Assembly (NCBI GenBank): GCA_012970285.1
Contig: JIBW01000002.1
Location: 434,001-498,000 of the forward strand
DNA from: Bacillaceae bacterium JMAK1
Lineage (GTDB): Bacteria; Bacillota; Bacilli; Bacillales; Marinococcaceae
Reading direction: 5' to 3'
DNA: 64,000 nt
The translations under genes were made by a program, and so were the position numbers. Shown in pieces: positions 18,365 through 26,190 of this stretch. Under the pieces are notes generated by a model that was not told the DNA's origin, did no database searches, and saw nothing but the letters and a program-made list of their open reading frames with translations. Each line of letters opens with the position of its first letter. Within the stretch, counting starts at the first letter, position 1.

Positions 18365-19558
18365 AATGATCGGCTTTTCGTATTCGCTTTGGTAGAAATC
18401 GGGGCGGGTTGACGTTGGTAAATAGCTCCAATAAGCAAATGCGGCTTTTTCATCGAGTCGCATTTGTGCATTTTTTTGCCTCGGTGGACGGTCGTACAAT
18501 TGAAGCGGTGTTTCTTTTTTTATTTTGCTTAAATAGGTTTGTCCTGCTTTAGTGAATCCTAACAAACGAATCGCTGAAGGTTGACGATTTGCGCCTAATG
18601 CGTCAGCCATGCTCGCTTTCGTCGTTTTTGTTAAAATATGGACGAGTGTACGCTGAATTCGGACCCAAGTGTATCGTTTTGTCTTTACGAGAGTCATAAA
18701 CGATTGGAAACTGTCTGCTTTTTTGGCCGCGTCGACAAGGCGATATTCTAACCCTTCTTGCACGTCATAGTAAGAAGCAAGAACATTGATATCGGTCGTT
18801 AGCAATTCATGTTGTAAGTACTTGTAATAGTCATCCCACGAAACGAGGGGATGATCGTTTAAGGCAGTATAAGTTTCATTCGGAACGAAAGGGCGAATGT
18901 CTTCAAGCTCATCGTTTGCGAGTGCCCGTCTAATTGCGGTCGCGCTGGCGATTGAACTTTTTTCTTCAAGGTCTTCACTATGGTAGCCACTTCCGGTGCG
19001 TTTAATCGTTTCAGGTTGAATCGACGCGTTTAATTCTCTTGCAGCTTTGACGTACTGGTAACCTAGAATGTTATTCGGTTGACTTAAATCTGGGAACGTA
19101 GTAGGTGGCGTTAATTCAAGAAATGCTTCAGACTGTGCTCTAGGGTAAGAAGCTCCTTCATTCATGCGTCTTTTTACGAATGATTCTAGTGTGTGTTCAT
19201 GTTGTTGCATAAACCGATCTAAATCCATAAATGCGTTTATGTCTCCATATTCACTGCCAAAGTAAAACGAGTCGATGAGTAAGTCGTTGAGAATCGAGAC
19301 GCTTCCACGTGCAAACAGGCTTGCGTGTTGACTGGAGTACGCATAAGGGAGTTCGACGACAAGATCTGCACCTGCATCAAGTGCTAGCTTCGTTCTCGTT
19401 TGTCGCGAGTAACTCGCAGGTTCACCGCGTTGTAAAAAATACCCACTCATGACACAAACGACAACGTCTGCTTTAGCATGTTTTTTTGAGGTTTGTAAAT
19501 GATAGAGATGACCGTTATGAAAAGGGTTATATTCCACGATAAGCCCAATTGCTTTCAT
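18353..19558 (-). CDS. tmcAL: tRNA(Met) cytidine acetate ligase
   Basis: 401-residue YlbM-family protein, which in B. subtilis makes N4-acetylcytidine at the wobble base of elongator tRNA-Met using acetate and ATP. The nucleotidyltransferase start KAIGLIVEYNPFHNGHLYHL (residues 2-21), VMSGYFLQRGEPA (about 40) and KRTGSGYHS (about 190) are typical. Its end overlaps that of ylbL by 12 bp on the opposite strand. Confidence 0.93.
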   Translation of the reverse strand: MKAIGLIVEYNPFHNGHLYHLQTSKKHAKADVVVCVMSGYFLQRGEPASYSRQTRTKLALDAGADLVVELPYAYSSQHASLFARGSVSILNDLLIDSFYFGSEYGDINAFMDLDRFMQQHEHTLESFVKRRMNEGASYPRAQSEAFLELTPPTTFPDLSQPNNILGYQYVKAARELNASIQPETIKRTGSGYHSEDLEEKSSIASATAIRRALANDELEDIRPFVPNETYTALNDHPLVSWDDYYKYLQHELLTTDINVLASYYDVQEGLEYRLVDAAKKADSFQSFMTLVKTKRYTWVRIQRTLVHILTKTTKASMADALGANRQPSAIRLLGFTKAGQTYLSKIKKETPLQLYDRPPRQKNAQMRLDEKAAFAYWSYLPTSTRPDFYQSEYEKPIILSD

Positions 19559-19604
19559 AATCACCCTTCTTTCGTAATGGAATGTGAAATCATCCTTCGC
19601 TTAC

Positions 19605-19633
19605 AGTATAATGTAAAGAAAAAATGTTGACAA
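19605..19633 (-). promoter_or_regulatory. tmcAL promoter
   Basis: Minus-strand TTGTCA (19628-19633), 17-bp spacer, TATACT (19605-19610). Its -35 box shares five base pairs with that of the divergent ylbN promoter. Confidence 0.72.
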
Positions 19634-19656
19634 ACAAGCATAATGACAGCTATAAT
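19627..19656 (+). promoter_or_regulatory. ylbN-rpmF promoter
   Basis: TTGACA (19627-19632), 18-bp spacer, TATAAT (19651-19656): consensus hexamers, the strongest-looking promoter in the window, as expected for a ribosomal protein gene. Confidence 0.85.
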
Positions 19657-19684
19657 TACTTTTGTTGCTTTGAGGTGATAAATA

Positions 19685-20212
19685 ATGCGCTGGACGATTC
19701 AACAACTTCTAACAAGCCGTAAAGATACGATCCCTTTCGAGAAGGATGTGAACGTATCTGAACTTGTAGAACGCGATCAAGAACTGCGTGATATCTCGCC
19801 TGTTCATATCAAAGGTTTTGTTCAGATTACTAGCCAGTATGCGACCTTTCAGTTTACAGCGACAGGTACGTTCGTGTTGCCTTGCGCTCGCACGTTGGTC
19901 GATACAACGTCGCCATTTGAAATTGACATCATTGAGCGATTTCGAATTGATGGTTTGCCAGTAACTGATGATGAAGATGAAACGCTGCATGAACCGGAAA
20001 ATGGTTATGTTGATCTTCTCCCATATATTAAGGAGAACATTCTACTTGTAATTCCTATTCGTGTCATTAATGAGGATCTTTCTAAAGAAGGCCTTACTTC
20101 TGGAAACGGTTGGGAATTAAGCGAAAAGCAAAGCAAAGAGAATGATGATGACCAAAACGCCATTGATCCCCGTTTGAAAGACTTAGCCAAGTATTTTCAA
20201 AACGATCAATAA
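19685..20212 (+). CDS. ylbN: YlbN, DUF177 (YceD) family protein
   Basis: 175-residue acidic cytoplasmic protein of the DUF177/YceD family, commonly just upstream of rpmF in bacteria and linked to ribosome or 23S rRNA synthesis. The core [18 protein letters not shown] and the acidic [20 protein letters not shown] are recognisable. Start ATG behind GAGGTGAT. rpmF follows in the same transcript. Confidence 0.88.
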   Translation: MRWTIQQLLTSRKDTIPFEKDVNVSELVERDQELRDISPVHIKGFVQITSQYATFQFTATGTFVLPCARTLVDTTSPFEIDIIERFRIDGLPVTDDEDETLHEPENGYVDLLPYIKENILLVIPIRVINEDLSKEGLTSGNGWELSEKQSKENDDDQNAIDPRLKDLAKYFQNDQ

Positions 20213-20309
20213 TGAAGATGATCATAGATGGTTGCGCGTAGCCTTCATGCATGTTGAAATGGATAATGTTAAAGGTAGTATCGATTTGTTAAAGGAGGTG
20301 GCAAGAGAC

Positions 20310-20483
20310 ATGGCAGTACCTAAAAGAAAAACATCTAGTACTCGTAAAAACAAACGCCGTACGCACGTAAAACTTGCTGTACCAGGTATGACAAAATGCC
20401 CGGAATGTGGAGAGCTTAAGCGTTCACACCGCGTATGTAAATCATGCGGAACGTACAAAGGTGAAAGTGTTGTAGAAGCGTAA
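20310..20483 (+). CDS. rpmF: 50S ribosomal protein L32
   Basis: 57-residue L32. [19 protein letters not shown] is the standard start; CPEC and CKSC (about residues 31-34 and 44-47) form the zinc-binding knuckles, so this is the C+ (zinc) form. AAAGGAGGTGG lies 8 bases before the ATG. Followed by a terminator. Confidence 0.98.
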   Translation: MAVPKRKTSSTRKNKRRTHVKLAVPGMTKCPECGELKRSHRVCKSCGTYKGESVVEA

Positions 20484-20492
20484 ACAGTAAGG

Positions 20493-20529
20493 AAGTCCCT
20501 TTATCAATATGATAGAGGGGCTTTTTTTA
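20493..20529 (+). terminator. Terminator after rpmF
   Basis: 11-bp stem with G-T pairs (GTCCCTTTATC with GATAGAGGGGC) and a run of seven T. Confidence 0.88.
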
Positions 20530-20614
20530 TTTCTCTTATGAATCATAGACTTACGAATTCTTGCATAAAAGTACATATCGGATTCTACTTACTATGAGGG
20601 TTGGAGGGATGGAA

Positions 20615-21115
20615 ATGACAGCAGTTCGTCAAGATGCATGGAGCCAAGAGGAAGATCAGTTACTCAGTGATCTCGTATTAGTTCACATTCGAGAAGGTAA
20701 AACACAATTACAAGCTTTTGAAGAAGTAGGCAGTCGCTTAAAGCGAACGGCAGCTGCGTGTGGCTTTCGTTGGAATGCGACGATTCGAAAGCAATATACG
20801 AAAGAAATTGAGGCAGCAAAAGAAAACCGCCATTACGAGCAAGCCTATGCGGAAACGGCAAGTGTAGCTGAATCAACACCTAAAGCGAGTTCTACGTTAA
20901 GTAGCATGAAAGATGTAATTGATTACTTGCAAGCACTCGATGAATCAGAATTGTACACAAAGCGAATTGAAGGTGAATTGCAGAAAAAACAATTAGAGAA
21001 CGAAGCGCTCGTCTCGAAGCTTACGAAAGTAGAGCGGGAATTAAAAGCGGTACAACATGATTACCAATCGTTTATTTCGCTCCTAGAGAAAGCAAAAACC
21101 CATTCGCGTATATAA
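20615..21115 (+). CDS. gerR: RsfA/GerR family sporulation transcription regulator
   Basis: 166 residues. A Myb/SANT-like DNA-binding region at 8-60 ([20 protein letters not shown], then [15 protein letters not shown]) and a C-terminal coiled coil from about residue 115 place it in the RsfA family. By position after rpmF it corresponds to gerR (ylbO), a sigma-E-dependent mother-cell regulator in B. subtilis. ATG 20615 is preferred over 20609, which lies directly against GGAGGG. Confidence 0.85.
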   Translation: MTAVRQDAWSQEEDQLLSDLVLVHIREGKTQLQAFEEVGSRLKRTAAACGFRWNATIRKQYTKEIEAAKENRHYEQAYAETASVAESTPKASSTLSSMKDVIDYLQALDESELYTKRIEGELQKKQLENEALVSKLTKVERELKAVQHDYQSFISLLEKAKTHSRI

Positions 21116-21117
21116 GA

Positions 21118-21154
21118 AAAGACGGGTCGCAATTATTGCGACTCGTCTTTTTGG
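21118..21154. terminator. Terminator between gerR and ylbP
   Basis: 14-bp stem (AAGACGGGTCGCAA with TTGCGACTCGTCTT, one G-T pair), TTTTT on the right and AAAA on the left; serves two convergent genes and overlaps the end of ylbP. Confidence 0.85.
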
Positions 21155-21624
21155 AATGTTTGTGCTTTTACATTTGTCGGATACCAAACGTAAGGGTTCT
21201 CCCCGCGATCACGAATTTCATCGTAATGTACCGCATCGAATTTCATATTAAGCCAAAATTGATCAGAACCTTGGCGTGCGTTCGTTTTTACTGGATAACC
21301 AAATGATTTCGCATGTTCAACGAGTGCTTTACCGAATCGTTGGTTACGATAAGGTTCAAGAACTTCAAGCTTCCAGAGCTCTAAGTATTTTTGTGCTGGG
21401 GAGAAATACAAGTCATAAGCTTTGTCAATCTCGTATAAACACATTCTCGCTACGAGTCTGTCCCCGATGTAAATACCGAAAAAAGGTGACTTGCTGTTAT
21501 TTTCAATCATATCTTGCTCTAATTCTTCTTTCATGGAAAGTTCTTGGATTCCAACTTCCCGAAACGCTTTAAAATCCTCAAGTGTTTTGTAATTAATTCG
21601 GAGTTGCTCAATTTGTACGTCCAA
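21133..21624 (-). CDS. ylbP: GNAT family N-acetyltransferase YlbP
   Basis: 163 residues, GNAT fold; the acetyl-CoA region is YRNQRFGKALVEHAKSFG (about 111-128) after a beta strand LELWKLEVLEP. Substrate unknown. TTG start at 21624 with AAGGAGGC 8 bases upstream. Syntenic with ylbP of B. subtilis. Confidence 0.85.
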   Translation of the reverse strand: MDVQIEQLRINYKTLEDFKAFREVGIQELSMKEELEQDMIENNSKSPFFGIYIGDRLVARMCLYEIDKAYDLYFSPAQKYLELWKLEVLEPYRNQRFGKALVEHAKSFGYPVKTNARQGSDQFWLNMKFDAVHYDEIRDRGENPYVWYPTNVKAQTFQKDESQ

Positions 21625-21678
21625 TGAAGTGCCTCCTTCGCTGTCTGTATTACAATTCTATACTACTATAAATTAACA

Positions 21679-21703
21679 TTTTTGTCGTAGGTGACGACAA
21701 AAA
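21679..21703. repeat. Inverted repeat between ylbP and the DUF3397 gene
   Basis: ATTTTTGTCG and CGACAAAAAT, 10 bp each with a short centre, in the divergent promoter region. No T-run follows on either side beyond the arms. Possible operator. Confidence 0.5.
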
Positions 21704-21825
21704 TCGTTGAAAGAGAGTAAAGCATTTCTTGAATGGGTTATGCTAAACTGAGTAGTAGAGAATGGGCTGCGTACACCAAAAGAATAGACAACTTTGCTGC
21801 TGCTCGAAGGGAGTTGTGGCGAGAC

Positions 21826-22209
21826 TTGACGATGATTACTTTGCTTACAGTGCTTATTACTTTTCCGCTCGTCGTTTTTTTGTTACTATCAGGTTTGCTT
21901 GTACGTTTTATGAGCGATAAAACGAGGGCGTTAAAACTTGCTGCAGATTGTAGTGTGCCGTTTTTCTTTTTTGCAGTAATGATGATTTGGTATGAACTGT
22001 TTACGATCGGCTTCATTTGGATCGCTTTGTTGTTTTTATTCATTGGTTTGTGGTTAACAGTTGCCCAGTGGAAGAAATTCGGTGATCTTTACGGTAGAAA
22101 GTTGATTACAGCGATTTGGCGAACGTATTTTATCGTTTTAGTGCCGATGTATGTTACGTTGTTATGCATCGGAATCCTTTCGAGTGTAACTACATATTTC
22201 ACAGCTTAA
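21826..22209 (+). CDS. DUF3397 family membrane protein
   Basis: 127-residue protein with four hydrophobic helices, of the DUF3397 family common in Bacillaceae near bshC and mraZ. Function unknown. The frame is open from 21733, but that ATG has no ribosome binding site and would add 31 soluble residues. TTG 21826, about 12 bases after GAAGGGAG, gives the usual family length; ATG 21832 is the alternative. Confidence 0.72.
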   Translation: MTMITLLTVLITFPLVVFLLLSGLLVRFMSDKTRALKLAADCSVPFFFFAVMMIWYELFTIGFIWIALLFLFIGLWLTVAQWKKFGDLYGRKLITAIWRTYFIVLVPMYVTLLCIGILSSVTTYFTA

Positions 22210-22252
22210 GCTTGATGTGAACGCACGAACTCGTCAAGAAAGGTCGGGAATC

Positions 22253-23872
22253 ATGACAATAGAAAGATATTCAATGAATTTGGATAAATGGTTGAGTGGA
22301 TACGCAAGTGGCGATGATGAAATTCAATGTTTGTTTGATTATCGACCGATTGGTCATTCAACCGAGCGCTTCGAAGAATTAAAGAGTTACCAGTTAACTC
22401 ACGATGATCTACGTCATGCACTAAGCGACTATCATCAGCAGTTTGAGTACAATGACATGCAGTTAGCGCAAATTGAGAAATTAAAAGACCCGAACACCAC
22501 GGTCGTTGTAGGGGGACAGCAAGCAGGTCTTTTTACTGGACCGATATATACGATTGCAAAAGCCTTAACCATCATACAAAAAGCGAAGATGGAAGAAGAA
22601 CGCTTGCAAACGCCCGTTATTCCGGTCTTTTGGATCGCTGGAGAAGATCACGATGTTGATGAAGTGAACCACGTCTATGTGCATAGCGCAAATGGCAGTG
22701 TGAAGCGCGTGAAATATTCCGGAGAGACGAAAGTGGGGGCGCCAGTTACGCATCAGCCTCTTGACCGTGAAGCGATGGAGACGATGATTGATGAGATTCT
22801 AATCGCGCTTGGTGAGACGGACCATACGAAATCATTGCGTCAGAAGCTTCAACAGTTTGCAACGCGTTCGAGAACGTTCACACACTTCTTTGCAGAAATG
22901 ATGTCTTGGATCTTTAAAGATGAAGGGCTTGTGCTCATTGACCCTGAAGAACCGATTTTTAGAGGGATGATGGGGAATATTTTTGAGGCATTGCTTTTGC
23001 AAAACGATGATGTCCGTCAAAGCTTTACGAAAAGCAGTGAGCGTATGGAAGAGCAAGGGGAGGAGCCGTTCATCACCCTTTCGAAAGACCATGCTCATCT
23101 GTTTTACCATATCGACGGCTATCGAGAGAAGTTAGTTGCAAATGATGATGGAACGCTCTCTTTAAGTGATCATCGCTTCAGCCAATCGTCAAAACAGTGG
23201 GCGCAAGAAGCAAAAGAACACCCTGAGCGCTTTAGCAGTAATGTATTTACGCGGCCGTTTGTTCAAGAACAGATGTTGCCGGTGTTGTATTTCGTAGCGG
23301 GACCAGGTGAAATTAAATACTGGTCGATGCTAAAACCGTTGTTCCACCAATTTGACCGCAAAGTTCCGCCTGTTACCCTTCGCTTACAACAAACGTTCGT
23401 AAACCGACGTAGTGAAAAAGGCATTCGCATTAGCCAAAGAACGCCTTTAGAGATCGTTTCAGAAGGTACACGAGCAAGAAGAGAAGAGCTGAAAGAAAAG
23501 TACCATACAGTGGACAGCGAGAAGCTTTATGAACGAAGTGTTGGTCTTTTGGAAGAAGCAGAGAAGCAAATGAGAGAAGCGCTTCTTTCGTTTTCTAAAA
23601 GTGAAGAACGATACAGTGATCGCCGCTTAAATGAAATGAAACGTACATTTGAGGCGATGCGAGACAGAATTGACAGTTGGCAGTACCATAAAGCAAACGT
23701 CGACATTAACAAATTAACTCATGCAGAGTCGCACCTATCGCCAAATGGTAAACCGCAAGAGCGAATGTTAACGATCGTCCAAGTAATTAATGAAATTGGA
23801 ATCGAGCGTTTACGAACGCTTCTTTTCAGTGCAACGTTTGAAGAGTACCAACATCTCGTCTATTATGAATAA
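22253..23872 (+). CDS. bshC: Bacillithiol biosynthesis cysteine-adding enzyme BshC
   Basis: 539 residues. Last step of bacillithiol synthesis: adds cysteine to glucosaminyl-malate. Recognised by VVVGGQQAGLFTGPIYTIAK (about 77-96), IPVFWIAGEDHDVDEVNH (about 119-136) and the C-terminal HLSPNGKPQERMLT. The Rossmann-like core is followed by a coiled-coil section near 390-470. ATG 22253 behind AAAGGTCGGG; in-frame codons upstream lack the family sequence. Confidence 0.95.
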   Translation: MTIERYSMNLDKWLSGYASGDDEIQCLFDYRPIGHSTERFEELKSYQLTHDDLRHALSDYHQQFEYNDMQLAQIEKLKDPNTTVVVGGQQAGLFTGPIYTIAKALTIIQKAKMEEERLQTPVIPVFWIAGEDHDVDEVNHVYVHSANGSVKRVKYSGETKVGAPVTHQPLDREAMETMIDEILIALGETDHTKSLRQKLQQFATRSRTFTHFFAEMMSWIFKDEGLVLIDPEEPIFRGMMGNIFEALLLQNDDVRQSFTKSSERMEEQGEEPFITLSKDHAHLFYHIDGYREKLVANDDGTLSLSDHRFSQSSKQWAQEAKEHPERFSSNVFTRPFVQEQMLPVLYFVAGPGEIKYWSMLKPLFHQFDRKVPPVTLRLQQTFVNRRSEKGIRISQRTPLEIVSEGTRARREELKEKYHTVDSEKLYERSVGLLEEAEKQMREALLSFSKSEERYSDRRLNEMKRTFEAMRDRIDSWQYHKANVDINKLTHAESHLSPNGKPQERMLTIVQVINEIGIERLRTLLFSATFEEYQHLVYYE

Positions 23873-23911
23873 ATCCCCCACTTGTCCCCACGAGTGGATC
23901 ATTAATCGATC

Positions 23912-23957
23912 AAACAGCCACTTTTCTTCTTTGTGGAAAGGAAAGTGGCTGTTTTTT
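23912..23957 (+). terminator. Terminator after bshC
   Basis: 13-bp perfect stem (23912-23924 with 23942-23954), 17-nt loop, T-run of six. Confidence 0.85.
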
Positions 23958-24208
23958 ACGTTTTTATTGATTGAATTATTTGTCTTTTATCGTAAGGCAA
24001 GTAAGAAAGCGGTGTCTGAAGACTGTAGAATTCGTCGGACGAAACGTTTAATTAGACAGAGGCCGTCAAAACTTATCGCAGGAATAAAGTGACCCTCGAC
24101 ATCAAGTGAAATGGGCTTTGAAGTATACGTCAATTTTCATGGTATTTAGCGTGTAGTGAAATAGATAGTAGTGATATATTTAATGAATAAGTGAAAACTG
24201 TAGTGGGA
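23958..24208. other. Interval between two terminators without a convincing gene
   Basis: About 250 bp between the bshC terminator and a second strong terminator. A plus-strand frame is open from inside bshC to 24092 and would encode a short membrane helix (WLFFTFLLIELFVFY) with a basic tail, but no start codon has a ribosome binding site, and the frame runs through the bshC terminator. The second terminator implies a transcript from here, perhaps a small RNA. No clear promoter was found. Confidence 0.4.
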
Positions 24209-24215
24209 AAGCACA

Positions 24216-24258
24216 AGAAAACCTGTTGTATCAAGGTTTTCTTGTGCTTTTTTTCATG
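24216..24258 (+). terminator. Strong terminator upstream of mraZ
   Basis: 15-bp stem (AGCACAAGAAAACCT with AGGTTTTCTTGTGCT), about 10-nt loop, then TTTTTTT. It isolates the mraZ promoter from upstream transcription, or ends an unidentified RNA. Confidence 0.88.
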
Positions 24259-24339
24259 TGTAATCGTGACAAAATTAGCGTCATTTCATAAGGTAATAAA
24301 ACTGTAAAGAAATTGACGTAAAAAAATCGAGTATAAAAC

Positions 24340-24365
24340 GTGGTGTAAAGTGGGGGATTGTGGTA
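24340..24365 (+). promoter_or_regulatory. MraZ operator
   Basis: Three direct GTGG repeats with a 10-bp period: GTGGTG (24340), GTGGGG (24350), GTGGTA (24360), each pair separated by four bases. This matches MraZ autoregulatory sites (GTGGNG boxes) upstream of mraZ. TTGACG (24313) and TATAAA (24332) lie just before, with poor spacing. Confidence 0.8.
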
Positions 24366-24399
24366 AGTTAACAATATCAAGTGGAAGGGGATGGCGAAC

Positions 24400-24831
24400 A
24401 TGTTCATGGGAGAGTATACCCACGCCATCGATGAAAAAGGACGGCTGATTATACCATCGAAGTTTCGCGAACAATTGGGGGACCAGTTTGTCGTAACAAG
24501 AGGGATGGATCAGTGTGTCTTCGTATACCCTAGAACCGAATGGGAACTGCTTGAACAGAAATTAAAATCATTGCCATTTACGAAAAAGGATGCCAGAGCG
24601 TTTACCCGTTTCTTCTTTTCGGGTGCTCAAGAGACATCTTTTGATAAACAGGGGAGAGTCAACATCCCGCTACCGCTTCGAACCTATGCGAATTTAGAGA
24701 AGGAATGTGCCATTATCGGCGTATCAAGAAGAGTTGAGATTTGGAATTCCTCAATTTGGGAAGCCTACTTTACTGAGTCCGAAGAATCGTTTAGCGAGAT
24801 TGCTGAATCTATGGAAGATCTTGATTTCTAA
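24400..24831 (+). CDS. mraZ: Transcriptional regulator MraZ
   Basis: 143-residue DNA-binding protein with two AbrB-like halves, each containing a DxKGR-type motif: [15 protein letters not shown] (about 10-24) and [14 protein letters not shown] (about 82-95). Represses its own division/cell-wall operon in other bacteria. ATG 24400 (MFMGEYTHA) is chosen because GGAAGGGG lies 9 bases upstream, directly against the earlier in-frame ATG 24391. Confidence 0.95.
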   Translation: MFMGEYTHAIDEKGRLIIPSKFREQLGDQFVVTRGMDQCVFVYPRTEWELLEQKLKSLPFTKKDARAFTRFFFSGAQETSFDKQGRVNIPLPLRTYANLEKECAIIGVSRRVEIWNSSIWEAYFTESEESFSEIAESMEDLDF

Positions 24832-24849
24832 CGAAAGGAGAGTGCGCCG

Positions 24850-25782
24850 ATTTTTACGCATGAAACCGTGCTTCTTCATGAAGCCGTTGACTATTTGGAT
24901 ATCAAACCCGATGGTGTCTACGTCGATTGTACATTCGGCAGGGGAGGACACTCATCGCACATCTTAGAACAGTTAAATGATCAAGGTAGGTTGTACGCAT
25001 TTGATGCAGATGAGGAAGCGATTTTGTCAGCGAAAGAACGTTTCGCAGATGAACCGCGTTTAATACTTACTCACGTTAACTTTAAAGAAGCAGTACCGAC
25101 GCTTCAATCACTAGGCGTTGAACAAATTGATGGCGTTTTATTCGACCTTGGTGTATCTTCACCGCAATTTGATGATAAATCCCGAGGGTTTAGTTACCAA
25201 GGGGACGATCCGCTTGACATGAGAATGGACAGGCGTCAGGCGTTATCAGCAAAAGAAGTCGTCAACGAGTGGAGTTTTGAACAACTATCAAAAATGATTT
25301 TTCGCTACGGGGAAGAGAAATTTGCTAAGCAAATTGCACGTGCAATTGAAAGAGCACGAATGAAAGAGCCAATCGAAACGACTGACCAACTCGTTGAGCT
25401 GATCAAAGAAGGAATTCCGGCTGCTGCGAGAAGGACCGGGGGACATCCTGCTAAGCGAACATTTCAAGCGATTCGCATCGCGGTGAACGATGAATTACAA
25501 TCGTTTGAACACGCGTTATCCGATTTTGTATCGATGATGAATCTGAATGGACGGATTGCTGTCATTACGTTTCATTCGTTAGAAGATCGTTTAACAAAAA
25601 CGACACTAGATGAGTTTTGTCGCTTGCCAAAGCTTCCGCCAGGTTTACCAGTGATTCCAGAAGAATTAGAACCATCGATGCGTTGGGTAAAAAAGAAACC
25701 GATTTTACCGAGTGACGAGGAAATCGAGCACAACCGTAGAGCCCGCTCAGCCCGTCTTCGCGTCGTAGAAAAAATAAAGTAA
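24850..25782 (+). CDS. rsmH: 16S rRNA (cytosine1402-N4)-methyltransferase, AUU start
   Basis: 310-residue SAM enzyme that N4-methylates C1402 of 16S r[25 protein letters not shown] and [19 protein letters not shown] are typical. The family N-terminus M-F-x-H-x-T-V-L-L is encoded from 24850, where the first codon is ATT; AAAGGAG (24834-24840) is 9 bases upstream. Between the mraZ stop and GTG 24868 there is no ATG, GTG or TTG in frame, and GTG 24868 would remove six conserved residues and lie 27 bases from the binding site. AUU is therefore the likely start. Confidence 0.9.
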   Translation: MFTHETVLLHEAVDYLDIKPDGVYVDCTFGRGGHSSHILEQLNDQGRLYAFDADEEAILSAKERFADEPRLILTHVNFKEAVPTLQSLGVEQIDGVLFDLGVSSPQFDDKSRGFSYQGDDPLDMRMDRRQALSAKEVVNEWSFEQLSKMIFRYGEEKFAKQIARAIERARMKEPIETTDQLVELIKEGIPAAARRTGGHPAKRTFQAIRIAVNDELQSFEHALSDFVSMMNLNGRIAVITFHSLEDRLTKTTLDEFCRLPKLPPGLPVIPEELEPSMRWVKKKPILPSDEEIEHNRRARSARLRVVEKIK

Positions 25783-25801
25783 TCAATCGAGGGAGGCAGC
25801 A

Positions 25802-26164
25802 ATGAGTCAATTCGCACATAAACATCAACATGTTGAAGAGCATCATCAAAGTCAAAATGTACGTGCTGTAAAAAAGCGTATTCAAAAACGAATTACTCTT
25901 GGTGAAAAATGCATCATGTTCATGATTCTTGCCATTGTTGTGACTACTGCCCTTTTTATGATCTCCAACTACGCGAACATTTACGGTCAAAACAGCAGCA
26001 TTGATACGTTGGAACGTGACATTGCAGCCCAACAAGAGCGTAATGCTGGTTTAGATTTACAAGTTGCGGAGTTAAGTGATCCTGAGCGAATTCTACACTT
26101 AGCACAGGAACATGGTATGGAGTTAAATGAAGCCAATGTGCAGGTTGTAACAGGTAACGAATAG
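25802..26164 (+). CDS. ftsL: Cell division protein FtsL
   Basis: 120 residues: His/Gln-rich cytoplasmic tail, basic patch, one membrane helix (CIMFMILAIVVTTALFMI, about 38-55) and an extracellular leucine-zipper coiled coil (SIDTLERDIAAQQERNAGLD). Forms a complex with DivIC and DivIB at the septum. GGGAGG before ATG. pbpB follows after 26 bp. Confidence 0.9.
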   Translation: MSQFAHKHQHVEEHHQSQNVRAVKKRIQKRITLGEKCIMFMILAIVVTTALFMISNYANIYGQNSSIDTLERDIAAQQERNAGLDLQVAELSDPERILHLAQEHGMELNEANVQVVTGNE

Positions 26165-26190
26165 TACGCATCGAGCAAGGTGGTGGTGTT

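Noticed and set aside
23865-24092. Small membrane protein after bshC
   Set aside because: The frame passes through the bshC terminator and has no ribosome binding site; reported only as an unresolved interval.
24313-24337. TTGACG/TATAAA as the mraZ promoter
   Set aside because: Spacer of 13 bp is too short; mentioned only as context for the MraZ operator.
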